Assembly: GCA_002364755.1 (NCBI GenBank)
Contig: DEZI01000030.1
Span: 4,770 to 68,769 of the forward strand
Origin: Stenotrophomonas maltophilia
Lineage (GTDB): Bacteria; Pseudomonadota; Gammaproteobacteria; Xanthomonadales; Xanthomonadaceae
Length of the DNA: 64,000 nucleotides
Reading direction: 5' to 3'
Both the position numbers and the translations under genes were made by a program. Position 1 is the first letter of the stretch; each line of letters begins with the position of its first letter. The notes beneath the pieces are model-generated. The model was not told where the DNA came from, did no database searches, and saw only the letters and a list, made by a program, of their open reading frames with translations. Positions 25,295-33,729 of this stretch are shown here, one piece after another.

Positions 25295-25708
25295 TTACTT
25301 GCGCTTCTTGCGCACGTACAGCACCAGCGAGTGCTCTTCCAGCTCGTAGCCGTGGTCTGCGGCGATCTTGCGCTGCAGCTCCTCGATCTCGTGGCTTTCG
25401 AACTCGATGATCCTGCCGCTGTCCACGTCGACCATGTGGTCGTGGTGGCCGCCGCGGTCCAGCTCGTAGACGGCCTGGCCGCCTTCGAAGTTGTGCTTCA
25501 GCACCAGGCCGGCGGCCTCGAACTGGGTCAGCACCCGGTACACCGTGGCCAGGCCGATTTCATCGCCGTGCTCCAAGAGCTGGCGGTAGATGTCTTCGGC
25601 GGTCATGTGGTGGTGGTGCTGCGCATCGCGCTGCTCGAGCAGCGCCAGGATCCGCATCCGCGGATGGGTCACCTTCAGGCCGACTTTACGCAGGTCGTGG
25701 GTTTCCAT
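25295..25708 (-). CDS. fur: Ferric uptake regulator Fur
   Basis: A 137-aa iron-responsive repressor. The DNA-binding domain has GLKVTHPRMRIL and IGLATVYRVLTQFEAAGLV; the metal/dimer domain has GGHHDHMVDVDSGRIIEF. The CxxC pair of E. coli Fur is replaced (VDVDS), and there is no cysteine anywhere, so it cannot hold the structural cysteine-ligated zinc of that protein; some Fur proteins, including that of P. aeruginosa, also manage without. Divergent from bamE, an arrangement seen in pseudomonads and xanthomonads. Confidence 0.95.
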   Translation of the reverse strand: METHDLRKVGLKVTHPRMRILALLEQRDAQHHHHMTAEDIYRQLLEHGDEIGLATVYRVLTQFEAAGLVLKHNFEGGQAVYELDRGGHHDHMVDVDSGRIIEFESHEIEELQRKIAADHGYELEEHSLVLYVRKKRK

Positions 25709-25811
25709 AGGTCTCCGTTCATTGGCGATTTAGCGCCAGCTGCCTCGGATTGGGTCGCGGTGGCACGCCGGGAGTGTATCATCGGTTTGATTTCCCCAAC
25801 CGCCAGTACCG

Positions 25812-26201
25812 ATGCGCAATCTTCTGTTGGTCGCCGCCGTCGCCCTGTCCACCACCGGGTGCGGCATCATCTACAAGCAACCCATCTATCAGGGCAACCT
25901 GATCCGGGAAGATGCCGTGTCCAAGCTGCAGGTCGGGCAGAGCAAGCAGCAGGTGAACGCCCTGCTGGGCACCCCGTCCGTGCCGGACCCGTTCCACGCC
26001 CAGCGCTGGGACTACACCGCCAGCCAGCGCATCGACCGTCTCGGCCGTACCGAAGTGAAGAACTTCACCGTGTACTTCGAGAACGACGCCGTCACCCGCT
26101 GGGAAGGCGACTACTTCCCTGCCAACGACAAGGCCCTGGCCCAGCAGACCGTGCGTCAGTTCGGCCGCAACCTGGCCAAGGACAAGAAGAAGGGCCGCTG
26201 A
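25812..26201 (+). CDS. bamE: Outer membrane assembly lipoprotein BamE (SmpA/OmlA)
   Basis: A 129-aa lipoprotein of the BAM complex, which inserts beta-barrel proteins into the outer membrane. The signal peptide ends in a lipobox at LSTTGC with Cys-17. The mature part shows the SmpA/OmlA fold motif KLQVGQSKQQVNALLGTPSVPDPF (described in part: VGQSKQQVNALLGTPS) and WDYTASQR. It is divergent from fur, separated by 103 bases in which no clear Fur box was seen. Confidence 0.94.
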   Translation: MRNLLLVAAVALSTTGCGIIYKQPIYQGNLIREDAVSKLQVGQSKQQVNALLGTPSVPDPFHAQRWDYTASQRIDRLGRTEVKNFTVYFENDAVTRWEGDYFPANDKALAQQTVRQFGRNLAKDKKKGR

Positions 26202-26210
26202 GCCTTTCGA

Positions 26211-26228
26211 CCCGCCCCTCGGGGCGGG
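26211..26228. terminator. GC hairpin between convergent bamE and rnfH
   Basis: CCCGCCC-CTCG-GGGCGGG stem at 26211-26228 in a 36-bp convergent gap. There is no U-tract, so it is a possible bidirectional RNA end rather than a proven terminator. Confidence 0.45.
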
Positions 26229-26237
26229 ACCCTGGAA

Positions 26238-26495
26238 TCAATCGCCGCGCGCGCGACGCCGGCGGTTTTCCTTGGGATCGGCCTGCAGAGGCCTCAGCAG
26301 CTCCACCCGATCGCCATCCAGCAGCGCCTGCTGCGGGCGTGCGAGCACGCCATGCACGGCAGCGGCCGGACAGTCGGCACTGCCTTCGAGGGCGGCGGCG
26401 GCAATGGCCTCGGCCACGGTCGCGCCTTCCGGCAGCTGCAGCCGGCGTGACAGCACCTGCTGCGGCCAGGCCAGCACCACCTCGACCTCGATCAT
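26238..26495 (-). CDS. rnfH: RnfH family ubiquitin-like protein
   Basis: An 85-aa beta-grasp protein with the RnfH pattern: MIEVEVVLAWPQQ at the start, LPEGATVAEAI, and DGDRVELLRPLQADPKENRR at the end. The function is not established; it forms the bacterial RatB/RnfH partner of RatA in a conserved pair. It lies three bases after ratA on the same strand, as in E. coli (ratA-ratB), next to smpB. Confidence 0.9.
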   Translation of the reverse strand: MIEVEVVLAWPQQVLSRRLQLPEGATVAEAIAAAALEGSADCPAAAVHGVLARPQQALLDGDRVELLRPLQADPKENRRRRARGD

Positions 26496-26498
26496 CGC

Positions 26499-26924
26499 TC
26501 AGCCCTCGTCGGCAACGCGGACGAAGTCGTTGACCATGCGGTCGGCCAGGCCCTGGAAACCGATTGCCAGCGCTGGCGCGAGCAGGCGGGATTTCGGCTC
26601 GAACTCCAGGGTCAGGGTGACCTTGCAGGCATCCTCGGCCAGGGCATGGAATTCCCAGCGACCGTGCAGCTGCTTGAACGGGCCGTCGCGCAGCTGCATG
26701 TCGATGCTGTGCGGGCGCTGCAGGGTGTTTTCGGTCTGGAACCAGGTGCTGAATGAACCCAGGCCCAGATCCAGGCGGGCGACCAGGCGGTCCTCGCCCT
26801 GTTCCAGGACGCGGGCATCCGAGCACCAGCGGAAGCGGCGCGGATAGGCCTGGACATCGTTGACCAGGTCGAACATGCGCGCGGCCGAGTGTTCGACCAG
26901 GGCGCTGCGGCGGATAGTAGGCAT
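26499..26924 (-). CDS. ratA: RatA/Coq10-like START-domain protein
   Basis: A 141-aa protein of the polyketide-cyclase/START fold. It begins [20 protein letters not shown] and contains [15 protein letters not shown] and the C-terminal [14 protein letters not shown]. coli RatA was described as a toxin that blocks 70S ribosome assembly, while close eukaryotic relatives (Coq10) bind ubiquinone, so the role is debated. The start at 26924 is preferred because sequence further upstream is antisense to smpB. Divergent from smpB across 57 bases. Confidence 0.9.
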   Translation of the reverse strand: MPTIRRSALVEHSAARMFDLVNDVQAYPRRFRWCSDARVLEQGEDRLVARLDLGLGSFSTWFQTENTLQRPHSIDMQLRDGPFKQLHGRWEFHALAEDACKVTLTLEFEPKSRLLAPALAIGFQGLADRMVNDFVRVADEG

Positions 26925-26981
26925 AAAGACGGCGCGTTTCGGCAATCGACCGGGCGGGCCCGAATCGGAGACAATACGGAA

Positions 26982-27485
26982 ATGAGCAAGAACAGCGGCA
27001 AGGATAAAGCAAAGAACGCGACGGCCAACAAAACCATCGCGTTGAACAAGCGTGCCCGCCACGAGTACCACATCGAGGAACGCTTCGAGGCAGGCCTGGC
27101 CCTGCAGGGTTGGGAGGTGAAGTCGATCCGCGCCGGGCGCGGCAACATCATCGACGCCTACGCCTACGTGAAGCAGGGCGAGATCTTCCTGATCGGCGCG
27201 CAGATCACCCCGTTGATCCAGGCCTCCACCCACGTGGTGGCCAACGACCGGCGCGAGCGCAAGCTGCTGCTGCACCGGAACGAGATCGACAAGCTGGTCG
27301 GCAAGGTCGAGCGCGATGGCTACACGATCGTGCCCACGGCCATGTACTGGAGCAAGAACAAGATCAAGCTCGAAGTGGCGCTGGCCAAGGGCAAGCAGAC
27401 CCACGACAAGCGCGATGCCGCCAAGGACCGTGACTGGGCGATCGAGAAGCAGCGCGTGATGCGTCGCGGAAACCGCGACGCGTAA
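26982..27485 (+). CDS. smpB: SsrA-binding protein SmpB
   Basis: A 167-aa protein that carries tmRNA to stalled ribosomes for trans-translation. Family blocks are [34 protein letters not shown], and the basic C-terminal tail [17 protein letters not shown] that probes the empty mRNA channel. The start at 26982 (MSKNSGKDK) matches the family length. Its RNA partner ssrA is 2.1 kb downstream in the same orientation. Confidence 0.96.
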   Translation: MSKNSGKDKAKNATANKTIALNKRARHEYHIEERFEAGLALQGWEVKSIRAGRGNIIDAYAYVKQGEIFLIGAQITPLIQASTHVVANDRRERKLLLHRNEIDKLVGKVERDGYTIVPTAMYWSKNKIKLEVALAKGKQTHDKRDAAKDRDWAIEKQRVMRRGNRDA

Positions 27486-27494
27486 CAGCTGTCT

Positions 27495-27655
27495 GTAGAG
27501 TCGAGCGATGCTCGACTTGGCTCTTGTGTAGAGCCGAGCCATGCTCGGCTTGGTTTTCAGAGCACCCCAGCATGGTTCGGCTCTACTGGTTGCAGAGCAG
27601 CCGAGCATGGCTCGGCTCTACTGGTTGCAGGGCAGCCGAGCATGGCTCGGCTCTA
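27495..27655. repeat. Array of five SMAG/REP palindromes
   Basis: Two forward units (27495-27517, 27528-27551) face three reverse units (27565-27585, 27599-27621, 27634-27655). The last three repeat at about 35-bp spacing with a shared GGTTGCAG linker. It follows the smpB stop by 9 bases and ends 16 bases before the convergent gene. Spacers are too short and units too diverged for a CRISPR array. Confidence 0.8.
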
Positions 27656-27670
27656 CAGGAAGGTGGGCGA

Positions 27671-28243
27671 TCAGCCCGCCAGCATGCCCTGCCCACGCAT
27701 CCGCGGCGCCAGCGCCGCATGCATCACCGCCAGGTGCATCACCACCGCCAGCTCCGGCGCATGCCGGTCATCGCCGGCCCGCCACTGCTTTGCCAGCTGG
27801 GCCGCATCGTCAGGCAACAAAGCCAGCAGCTGCTGGTCATCCAGCGCATCGGCCTGGTGCTGCAGCTGCTGCGACAGCGCCCAGCTGCGGCGGACATGGG
27901 TCAGGATGCTCAACGAGGCCAGGGTCAGCAGGGCCACCGCCGCCCCGTGCTCGAACCATTGCGCGATGACGTCCGGGCCCCAGACCATTACCGCCAGCAC
28001 GGCCAGGGCCAGCATGCGCCAGCCCGGCACCAGGGCCTGGTCGCGTCGCGGCCAGTACACCACCACCGCGCTGGCCACCAGGAACACCGCCGCCGTCGCC
28101 GGCAACGCGGTCAGGCAGGTCGCCGTGACGATCGCGGCCAGCACCGCCCAGACCCAGCCGGGCGGCAACGCGCGTCGGCGGTAGTCGGCGCCTACCGGCC
28201 CGATCAGCTGTCGCAGACTGCGTTGTTGGATGGTGTCGGTCAC
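27671..28243 (-). CDS. Predicted inner-membrane protein of unknown function
   Basis: About 190 aa. The GTG at 28243 (start VTDTIQQRSL) has GGAG about eight bases upstream and is preferred; the open frame extends further upstream without features. At least three hydrophobic segments are visible (VWAVLAAIVTATCLTALPA; VFLVASAVVVYW; MLALAVLAVMVW), then AVALLTLASLSIL. The C-terminal ~60 residues are soluble and acidic. I recognise no family. It lies downstream of, and on the same strand as, a secreted HExxH protein 109 bases away. Confidence 0.6.
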   Translation of the reverse strand: MTDTIQQRSLRQLIGPVGADYRRRALPPGWVWAVLAAIVTATCLTALPATAAVFLVASAVVVYWPRRDQALVPGWRMLALAVLAVMVWGPDVIAQWFEHGAAVALLTLASLSILTHVRRSWALSQQLQHQADALDDQQLLALLPDDAAQLAKQWRAGDDRHAPELAVVMHLAVMHAALAPRMRGQGMLAG

Positions 28244-28352
28244 CCGGGTCTCCGTGTCATTCCTGGCTCGGATGTTGGCCGCCAGTGTGTCGCAAAATCG
28301 TGCCAATGAAGTTAGCAATCCGCTATGACGGGCATGCGGCAACCCCTCGACT

Positions 28353-29423
28353 TCACTCGCAGACAGACGCCGCAGCCTGTAGCAGCGGGCCCTCACTCAG
28401 CACGGGCGCGGGCTGATCCGCCGGAAACGCGGCCGCGATCGCCTTCGCCGCGCGGTCGGCATGGGGTTGGACGTACCACGAAGACTGGCTCGAAAGCGTC
28501 ATCCCACGCACCTCCCGCTCAAACCGGTACTGGCCCCAGTAGATCGCCAGCGGCTCCTCCAATGCGTTCAACGGATTGGGCAGGGCCAGGGCCGCGGGGC
28601 ACAACCGCGCGAACGCTGCCGCCAATGCCTCACGCCCGGCCGCGGGCTGGCCAGCCGAAAGGAAGTGCGCGTACTCGTGCAGCACGATCGGCGCCCAGTC
28701 GTCCTCCACACCCGGCGGCGAGAACAGCACGATGGACCCGCCGCGCAGCTTGGCCTGGGTGCGGTTGGCGTACGGCCACCACACAAAACGAACCTGGAAG
28801 ACAGGCGCAGCCTCGGCGGCGTAGAAGGTGCGCATGCGCGCGACGAACACGGCTGTCTCCGGCGCCGCCAGTTCCCGGGTCAAGGCTTCCTGCTGCTGTA
28901 TGAAGCGTCCAGCCCCTGCCAGCAGCTCGCGGGCACGGGGCTCGAACCGCGCATAGTAGCGCCGCAACAGCTCGTGGTCGGCAGGCGCCTGAGCAGCGAT
29001 TGCGGCATTCGCGGCAGCCGTGAATGACGCGGCATTCTGGAAGTAGCCGGTGTAGGGGTCGCCGACGCGGGTGTCGCTGCCGGCAAACAAGCGCTCCGCC
29101 ACTGGCCGCGCATTGTCGTCCTCCCTAACCATGGGGGACGTGCGCTGGCGGAAGCGGGCGTACTCCTTGAGCACGGCACGATCCTGCGCATCCAGCCCAA
29201 AGCGGCGCTCCCAGTCTTCCCTGTAGATCGCGCTCGTATAGCCCGGCAGCCAGTCAGGCAGGTTGTCGAGCAGGTTGAACAGATCGAAGGCCTCGTCGTA
29301 GCCCACGGTCACCAGGGGTGATGCCTGTCGCGAAAGGCCTTGCGGCTCGGCACGGGCCCATTGGGCCAGCAGCAATAGAACAGCGATGCACGCGAACTGC
29401 ACTGCCCATGACCTGACTGACAT
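28353..29423 (-). CDS. Secreted protein with HExxH-type zinc motif, function unknown
   Basis: A 356-aa protein with a clear signal peptide (MSVRSWAVQF ... AQWARA). Around residue 247 it has VLHEYAHFLS, an HExxH motif in a helical context as in zinc metallopeptidases of the gluzincin type; a downstream glutamate in NALEEPLAIYW could be the third ligand. The start at 29423 is chosen because the signal peptide begins there, 19 codons inside the open frame. I do not recognise a named family, and activity as a peptidase is an inference from the motif and secretion. Confidence 0.65.
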   Translation of the reverse strand: MSVRSWAVQFACIAVLLLLAQWARAEPQGLSRQASPLVTVGYDEAFDLFNLLDNLPDWLPGYTSAIYREDWERRFGLDAQDRAVLKEYARFRQRTSPMVREDDNARPVAERLFAGSDTRVGDPYTGYFQNAASFTAAANAAIAAQAPADHELLRRYYARFEPRARELLAGAGRFIQQQEALTRELAAPETAVFVARMRTFYAAEAAPVFQVRFVWWPYANRTQAKLRGGSIVLFSPPGVEDDWAPIVLHEYAHFLSAGQPAAGREALAAAFARLCPAALALPNPLNALEEPLAIYWGQYRFEREVRGMTLSSQSSWYVQPHADRAAKAIAAAFPADQPAPVLSEGPLLQAAASVCE

Positions 29424-29623
29424 CCGATGTCCCCCTGGAGACTGAATGGCCTGATTCGAGCACGGCCAGCACGCAGTCACAACATGTCCCTCGGCAGGGT
29501 GCCCTCACCCAGACACACGTCCGCCGAGCGTGACTGTTCAGGAAGATTGCCGTACCATTGGTGTCGTTAGGCGGGTCCTTGGGCAACCAGGCACCTGAAA
29601 GCCTTGCAAGACTTGAAGAAACC

Positions 29624-30016
29624 GGGGGTGCATTGGTTTCGACGGGGGTTGTGAAGTCGCCTGGCGCATGCCGAGGGGGTAGCTGTCCTCGTAAATCCAG
29701 CTGCAAAACTCTAGTTGCCAACGACGACAACTACGCTCCGGTCGCTCTCGCAGCCTAAAAACTGCGGTGCGTGACCTTCTGCCGACTTAGGCGGAGCCTC
29801 GAAACTGCTTGTGTCCATGCTCGCAGCGTAGAGTCATTATCATGGAATCGCGCTGGGCGGCTGCCTGTCAGTCCGGCACTAGAACACAACAGGCTGGTTC
29901 CCGGGTGCGCTTTGCACACCGTGCTGCTCGGGGATGAGATTCAACGGTGAGCTAAGCATGTAGTGCTGGGGATGGAGTGCCTTCGGACGGCGGTTCAATT
30001 CCGCCCACCTCCACCA
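29624..30016 (+). ncRNA. ssrA: tmRNA (SsrA)
   Basis: The 5' end GGGGGTG (29624) pairs with the 3' acceptor strand CACCTCC before ACCA (ends 30016), giving a tRNA-like acceptor with one wobble; TTTCGACGGGG after the 5' strand and GGTTCAATTCC (T loop) near the 3' end are typical. The tag reading frame starts at GCC 29717 and ends at TAA 29756-29758, encoding ANDDNYAPVALAA. The RNA rescues stalled ribosomes with SmpB, and the tag marks products for ClpXP-type proteases. Length is 393 nt. A strong terminator follows; no clear promoter was identified upstream. Confidence 0.96.
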
Positions 30017-30039
30017 TCTGTACCGCCCTTCGGGGCACG

Positions 30040-30080
30040 AAAAGCCGGACACTCCCGTCGATTGGGGTCCGGCTTTTTTG
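30040..30080 (+). terminator. Intrinsic terminator of ssrA
   Basis: AAAAGCCGGAC (30040-30050) pairs with GTCCGGCTTTTTT (30067-30079): a long GC stem preceded by A's and followed by a T-run. Confidence 0.9.
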
Positions 30081-30170
30081 TTGCCTGTTCTACGGCCGCA
30101 TTTCGCCTGACACCACCGATAATGTTGCTTTGGACCGGCGGATCCCCCGCCCAGCACAGGGAACAGAACG

Positions 30171-30545
30171 ATGGCGTTGGTGAGTTGCATGGAGTGTGGC
30201 CGCGAAGTCAGTGACAAGGCCGCCAGTTGCGTGGGCTGCGGCGCCCCGATCGGCGCCCACCGCCCGACCCCGCCGCCACTGCATGCGGCATCGGCGTATG
30301 CCGCCCCTCATGCACAGCCGCAACCCGTCGCGCGTGCCCGCGTCGCCTACGTCCTGCTGGGCCTGTTCCTCGGCGGGCTGGGCATCCACAACTTCTACGC
30401 CGGCTACCACGGCCGTGCCGTGGCCCAGCTGGTCATCACCTTGCTGCTGGGTTGGCTGTTCATCGGCCTGCTCATCACCGGTCTGTGGGCGCTGATCGAA
30501 ATCATCACCGTCGATACCGACGCCGCCGGCGTGCGCATGGTCTGA
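30171..30545 (+). CDS. Zinc-ribbon plus TM2-domain membrane protein
   Basis: A 124-aa protein. The N-terminal zinc ribbon has two CxxC pairs (CMECG ... CVGCGAP), followed by a Pro/Ala-rich linker. The C-terminal TM2 domain has two membrane helices joined by a short turn (LGLFLGGLGIHNFYAGYHGRA). TM2 proteins are widespread with no settled function. It stands alone, 90 bases after the ssrA terminator, and shows no link to translation beyond position. Confidence 0.82.
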   Translation: MALVSCMECGREVSDKAASCVGCGAPIGAHRPTPPPLHAASAYAAPHAQPQPVARARVAYVLLGLFLGGLGIHNFYAGYHGRAVAQLVITLLLGWLFIGLLITGLWALIEIITVDTDAAGVRMV

Positions 30546-30638
30546 GTTCCGCGCTGCGACCCGTGCAATCGGCTGCGGGCTGGCCCACACTCGATCCGTG
30601 CCCGACCACCGCCCCCCCGAACGCCAGAAGGACCTGCC

Positions 30639-31109
30639 ATGAAACGCCAGATCACCGCCCTGCTCCTCGTCCTGGCCACCAGCACCGCAATCGCCGCGGC
30701 GCCGACGGACAAGGGCACTGCAGCCCTGGAAACCCTGCTGGCCTGCAAGGCCGGCTCGGACTTCACCCAGGCCCAGGCCGAAAAAGCGCTGAAGGCTGCC
30801 GGCCTGACGCACTTGCGGGGCGGCGTGTTCGAGGCCCAGGGCGGCAAGGTCGCCCTGTTCGGCGGCAGCGTGGACAGCGCCAGCGTCGACATCGCCCCCG
30901 GCGGCAGCAAGAGCCTGCATGTCTATCTGAAGGACGTGGCTGCCACGCAGGTGGGCCGACAGCTGTCGGTCACCGCGGTCAATGAAGACGCAGAGACCGA
31001 AGCGCCCTCGTACATCCGCAAGGTGGACGCAAAGCACACCCTGCACGTCGGTGCCGCCGATGACTACGAGGGTTACTCGGCGTCGGTGACCTGCCAGATC
31101 GCAGGTTGA
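30639..31109 (+). CDS. Secreted protein of unknown function
   Basis: A 156-aa protein with a signal peptide (MKRQITALLLVLATSTAIAAA) and a mature part of about 136 residues with two cysteines, at the LLACKAG segment and near the C-terminus in VTCQIAG, which could form a disulphide. No recognised domain. It follows the TM2 gene by 93 bases in the same direction and ends 16 bases from a convergent methyltransferase-like gene. Confidence 0.7.
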   Translation: MKRQITALLLVLATSTAIAAAPTDKGTAALETLLACKAGSDFTQAQAEKALKAAGLTHLRGGVFEAQGGKVALFGGSVDSASVDIAPGGSKSLHVYLKDVAATQVGRQLSVTAVNEDAETEAPSYIRKVDAKHTLHVGAADDYEGYSASVTCQIAG

Positions 31110-31125
31110 GCGCAGGCGCCCTGCC

Positions 31126-31581
31126 CTACAGCCAGCGCCGCACCGCGCGCCGGAAGGCGGCGTAGTCGGCGCCGAACCGGGCAGACAGCACCCGCTCTTC
31201 CGGCTGGATCTGGAAGCGGCTGATCCAGCCGACGAACAGCGGCACCACCAGCAGCGCCGCCGTACTGCCCAGCCACAGCATTGCGCCCAGCAACAGCAGC
31301 GCCTGCCCCAGGTACATCGGGTTGCGCGTGTGGCGGTAGATGCCGCCGGTCACCAGCGACGTGGCGGCGGCCGGGCGCAGCGGGTTGACCGTGGTCCGCG
31401 CGCGGCGGAAGGCCAGCTTGGGCAGAAGGTTCACGGCCAGCCCCGACAGCATCAGGGCCACCACACCCCAGCCGGGCACCAGCAAGACCGGCCATGGCCA
31501 TACGCGGGCCAGCAGATACCCCGATACCGCGCACAGCAGCATCAGCAGCGGCGGTGGAATCCGTGTTTCCAGCTTCTGCAT
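31126..31581 (-). CDS. Isoprenylcysteine carboxyl methyltransferase-like membrane protein
   Basis: A 151-aa integral membrane protein with about four helices and the ICMT/PEMT signature GGIYRHTRNPMYLGQALLLLG, then PEERVLSARFGADYAAFRRAVRRWL, the S-adenosylmethionine-binding C-terminal part. Bacterial members methylate unknown lipids or small molecules; protein prenylation is absent, so the eukaryotic function does not carry over. It is divergent from the lipoprotein hydrolase gene 118 bases away. Confidence 0.82.
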   Translation of the reverse strand: MQKLETRIPPPLLMLLCAVSGYLLARVWPWPVLLVPGWGVVALMLSGLAVNLLPKLAFRRARTTVNPLRPAAATSLVTGGIYRHTRNPMYLGQALLLLGAMLWLGSTAALLVVPLFVGWISRFQIQPEERVLSARFGADYAAFRRAVRRWL

Positions 31582-31699
31582 GCATGCTCACTGTCGGTCG
31601 ATGCGAGAGCCTGCCACACCTGGCAGGCGCGAAGCGACCAGCGTGCTTCCGCGTTGACGCCGTGACCGCTAGAGTTGCGCGACCGCGCTGGAGCCGTAC

Positions 31700-33709
31700 A
31701 TGACCCCCACCCGTTTTTCCATCATCCGCCGCACGACCCTGATCGTCACCGCGCTGCTGCTGCTCAACGGATGTGCGACGCTGCGGCAATTCGGCCCCTC
31801 GGTGCAGGTGGCCTCGGTCACCCCGGGCCAGTACATCGCGCTCAAGCGCGGCGACATCCTCACCAGCGGCAGGCTGAGTGCGGCCACGATGGAAACGCTG
31901 CGGGTGGCCGGCCTGGACGAGACCACCTGTGCCAAGCCTGGTCTGCCCTGCATCGAGGCGATGGAAGCGAGCATCGTGGTCCGCGAGGAAGACAAGCGGT
32001 CGACGCTGGCCGAGCTGTGGCTGCAGCAGGCCATGGCCATGCCCGCCCCCAAGCAGAAGCGAGGTACGACAACCGCCATGCGGGTGGCCGACCCCAGCTT
32101 CCAGCCCCGGATGGATGCATGGATGCAGGTCGCTCGGCAGGCCTACGCCTACCTTTTCTTCACCGAACGCACGGCCAACCAGCGCGGCTTCGAGGATCGC
32201 CAGACCCAGGTGCGCGACTACTACAACCTGGCCGCCCAGGAATCGGCGGTCATGCTGTTCGACGCGTATTCCAGCCAGAGCGTGCGCAACAAGGAGGGCC
32301 GCCTGCAGCTCGGCCGCTGGACCTTCGTGCTGGCGCCGGCGGACAAGGGCGTGGTCCAGGACACCCGGGAGCCGATCGAACTGGTGCCCGCCGCTTCGCT
32401 GTCCTTTACCGGCACGCTGCGCCGGGTGCAGCGCCGCGATGGTTTTGGTGCCGAGCTGGTCGCGGTGATGGCCGACCCGGCCAGTGCCGGGCCGAGCGCT
32501 GCACACGCAGCCGGGCAGACGGCGGGCCCTGATGCACCGCTCGCGCACAGCTGGAGTGGCATGCCCTCGCCCTCGATCACGGTGCTGCTGCGCTTCTCCG
32601 GCGCCAATCTGTGGGAAGTACTGCATGACCAGGCGCCCACGGTGGAGATCCACGATCCCTACCAGATCGCGGCGGTGGAACTGCACGGGCAGAAGGTGCC
32701 CCTGGCCGCCAATTTCACCGCGGGGTATGCGCTGTGGCTGGCCCGCTCCAACTTCAGCCGGCAGTCGCTGCGCAGCCTGTTCGGCAGCAAGGGCGGCATC
32801 GACCGTCCGCACTTGTTCATGCTGCAGCCCTACGACCCCAACCGCCGCGTGCTGCTGATGATCCACGGCCTGGCCAGCAGCCCGGAGGCCTGGGTGAACG
32901 TGGCCAACGAGCTGATGCGCGACGACGAGATCCGGCGGAATTTCCAGGTCTGGCAGTTCTACTACCCGACCAACATGCCGATCGCCCTCAGCCACGATGC
33001 GATCCGGCATACGCTGGACGACGTGATGCAGCACTACGACCCGGCCGGAAAGGCGCAGGCATCGCATGACATGGTGGTGGTCGCGCACAGCATGGGCGGG
33101 GTGATTTCCCGGTTGCTGGTCTCTTCCTCCGGCGACCACCTGGTGGACACGCTGCTGGCGACCGCCAAGATGAGTCCCGCCCAGCGCGAGCTGCTGCGTA
33201 CCCGCGGCGCGCCGGTGCTGACGTTCCAGCCTGAGCCGGAGATTTCGCGGGTGGTGTTCATCGCCACCCCGCACCGGGGCACGGACGTGGCCGGGACCCG
33301 CCTGGGCCGCTGGATCGGCCGCCTGGTCCGCCTGCCACTGACCGTCCTGGAGGACATTGCCGGCGCTGATGACGCCGGTACCCCTGGCGGCAAGGACGCC
33401 GGTGAGGGTTACCGGATGAACAGCATCCAGAACCTGGACAAGGACGATCCGTTTGTCAGGGCCGTGGCAAATCTGCCGATGTCACCGCGCGTACGCTACC
33501 ACTCGATCATCGCCCGCCTCAACGCCGATGGACCGCTGGAAAAGACTGACGACGGACTGGTGCCTTACTGGAGCTCGCACCTGCCCCACGCGGTCTCGGA
33601 AAAGGTGATCGTGTCCGGGCACAGCGTGCAGGAAGCCACGCCGGCGATCGTCGAACTGCGGCGCATCCTGCACGAGGACATGCAGGCGCATGATGGCGGG
33701 CAGAAATAA
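31700..33709 (+). CDS. Large lipoprotein with C-terminal alpha/beta-hydrolase domain
   Basis: A 669-aa protein. The signal peptide ends in the lipobox LLLLNGC, so it is probably anchored to a cell-envelope membrane. The first ~370 residues have no recognised fold. The C-terminal part is an alpha/beta hydrolase: oxyanion segment LLMIHGLASSPEAW (about residue 390) and nucleophile elbow AHSMGG (Ser near residue 463), then IATPHRGTDVA. Lipases, PGAP1-like esterases and acyltransferases share this layout. A hairpin overlaps its stop codon. Confidence 0.8.
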   Translation: MTPTRFSIIRRTTLIVTALLLLNGCATLRQFGPSVQVASVTPGQYIALKRGDILTSGRLSAATMETLRVAGLDETTCAKPGLPCIEAMEASIVVREEDKRSTLAELWLQQAMAMPAPKQKRGTTTAMRVADPSFQPRMDAWMQVARQAYAYLFFTERTANQRGFEDRQTQVRDYYNLAAQESAVMLFDAYSSQSVRNKEGRLQLGRWTFVLAPADKGVVQDTREPIELVPAASLSFTGTLRRVQRRDGFGAELVAVMADPASAGPSAAHAAGQTAGPDAPLAHSWSGMPSPSITVLLRFSGANLWEVLHDQAPTVEIHDPYQIAAVELHGQKVPLAANFTAGYALWLARSNFSRQSLRSLFGSKGGIDRPHLFMLQPYDPNRRVLLMIHGLASSPEAWVNVANELMRDDEIRRNFQVWQFYYPTNMPIALSHDAIRHTLDDVMQHYDPAGKAQASHDMVVVAHSMGGVISRLLVSSSGDHLVDTLLATAKMSPAQRELLRTRGAPVLTFQPEPEISRVVFIATPHRGTDVAGTRLGRWIGRLVRLPLTVLEDIAGADDAGTPGGKDAGEGYRMNSIQNLDKDDPFVRAVANLPMSPRVRYHSIIARLNADGPLEKTDDGLVPYWSSHLPHAVSEKVIVSGHSVQEATPAIVELRRILHEDMQAHDGGQK

Positions 33710-33720
33710 TCCTGCCCGCC
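33695..33720. terminator. Hairpin spanning the stop codon of the lipoprotein hydrolase gene
   Basis: GGCGGGCAG (33695-33703) pairs with CTGCCCGCC (33712-33720). The TAA at 33707-33709 lies in the loop. It sits between convergent genes 20 bases apart and may serve as an RNA end for both. Confidence 0.5.
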
Positions 33721-33729
33721 CGGTCTGGC

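Noticed and set aside
27495..27655. CRISPR-like array
   Set aside because: Repeats are palindromic SMAG units in both orientations with ~10-bp linkers, no unique spacers and no cas genes.
28880..29200. 106-codon minus-strand frame within the HExxH gene
   Set aside because: It lies in another frame of a gene with a clear signal peptide and motif.
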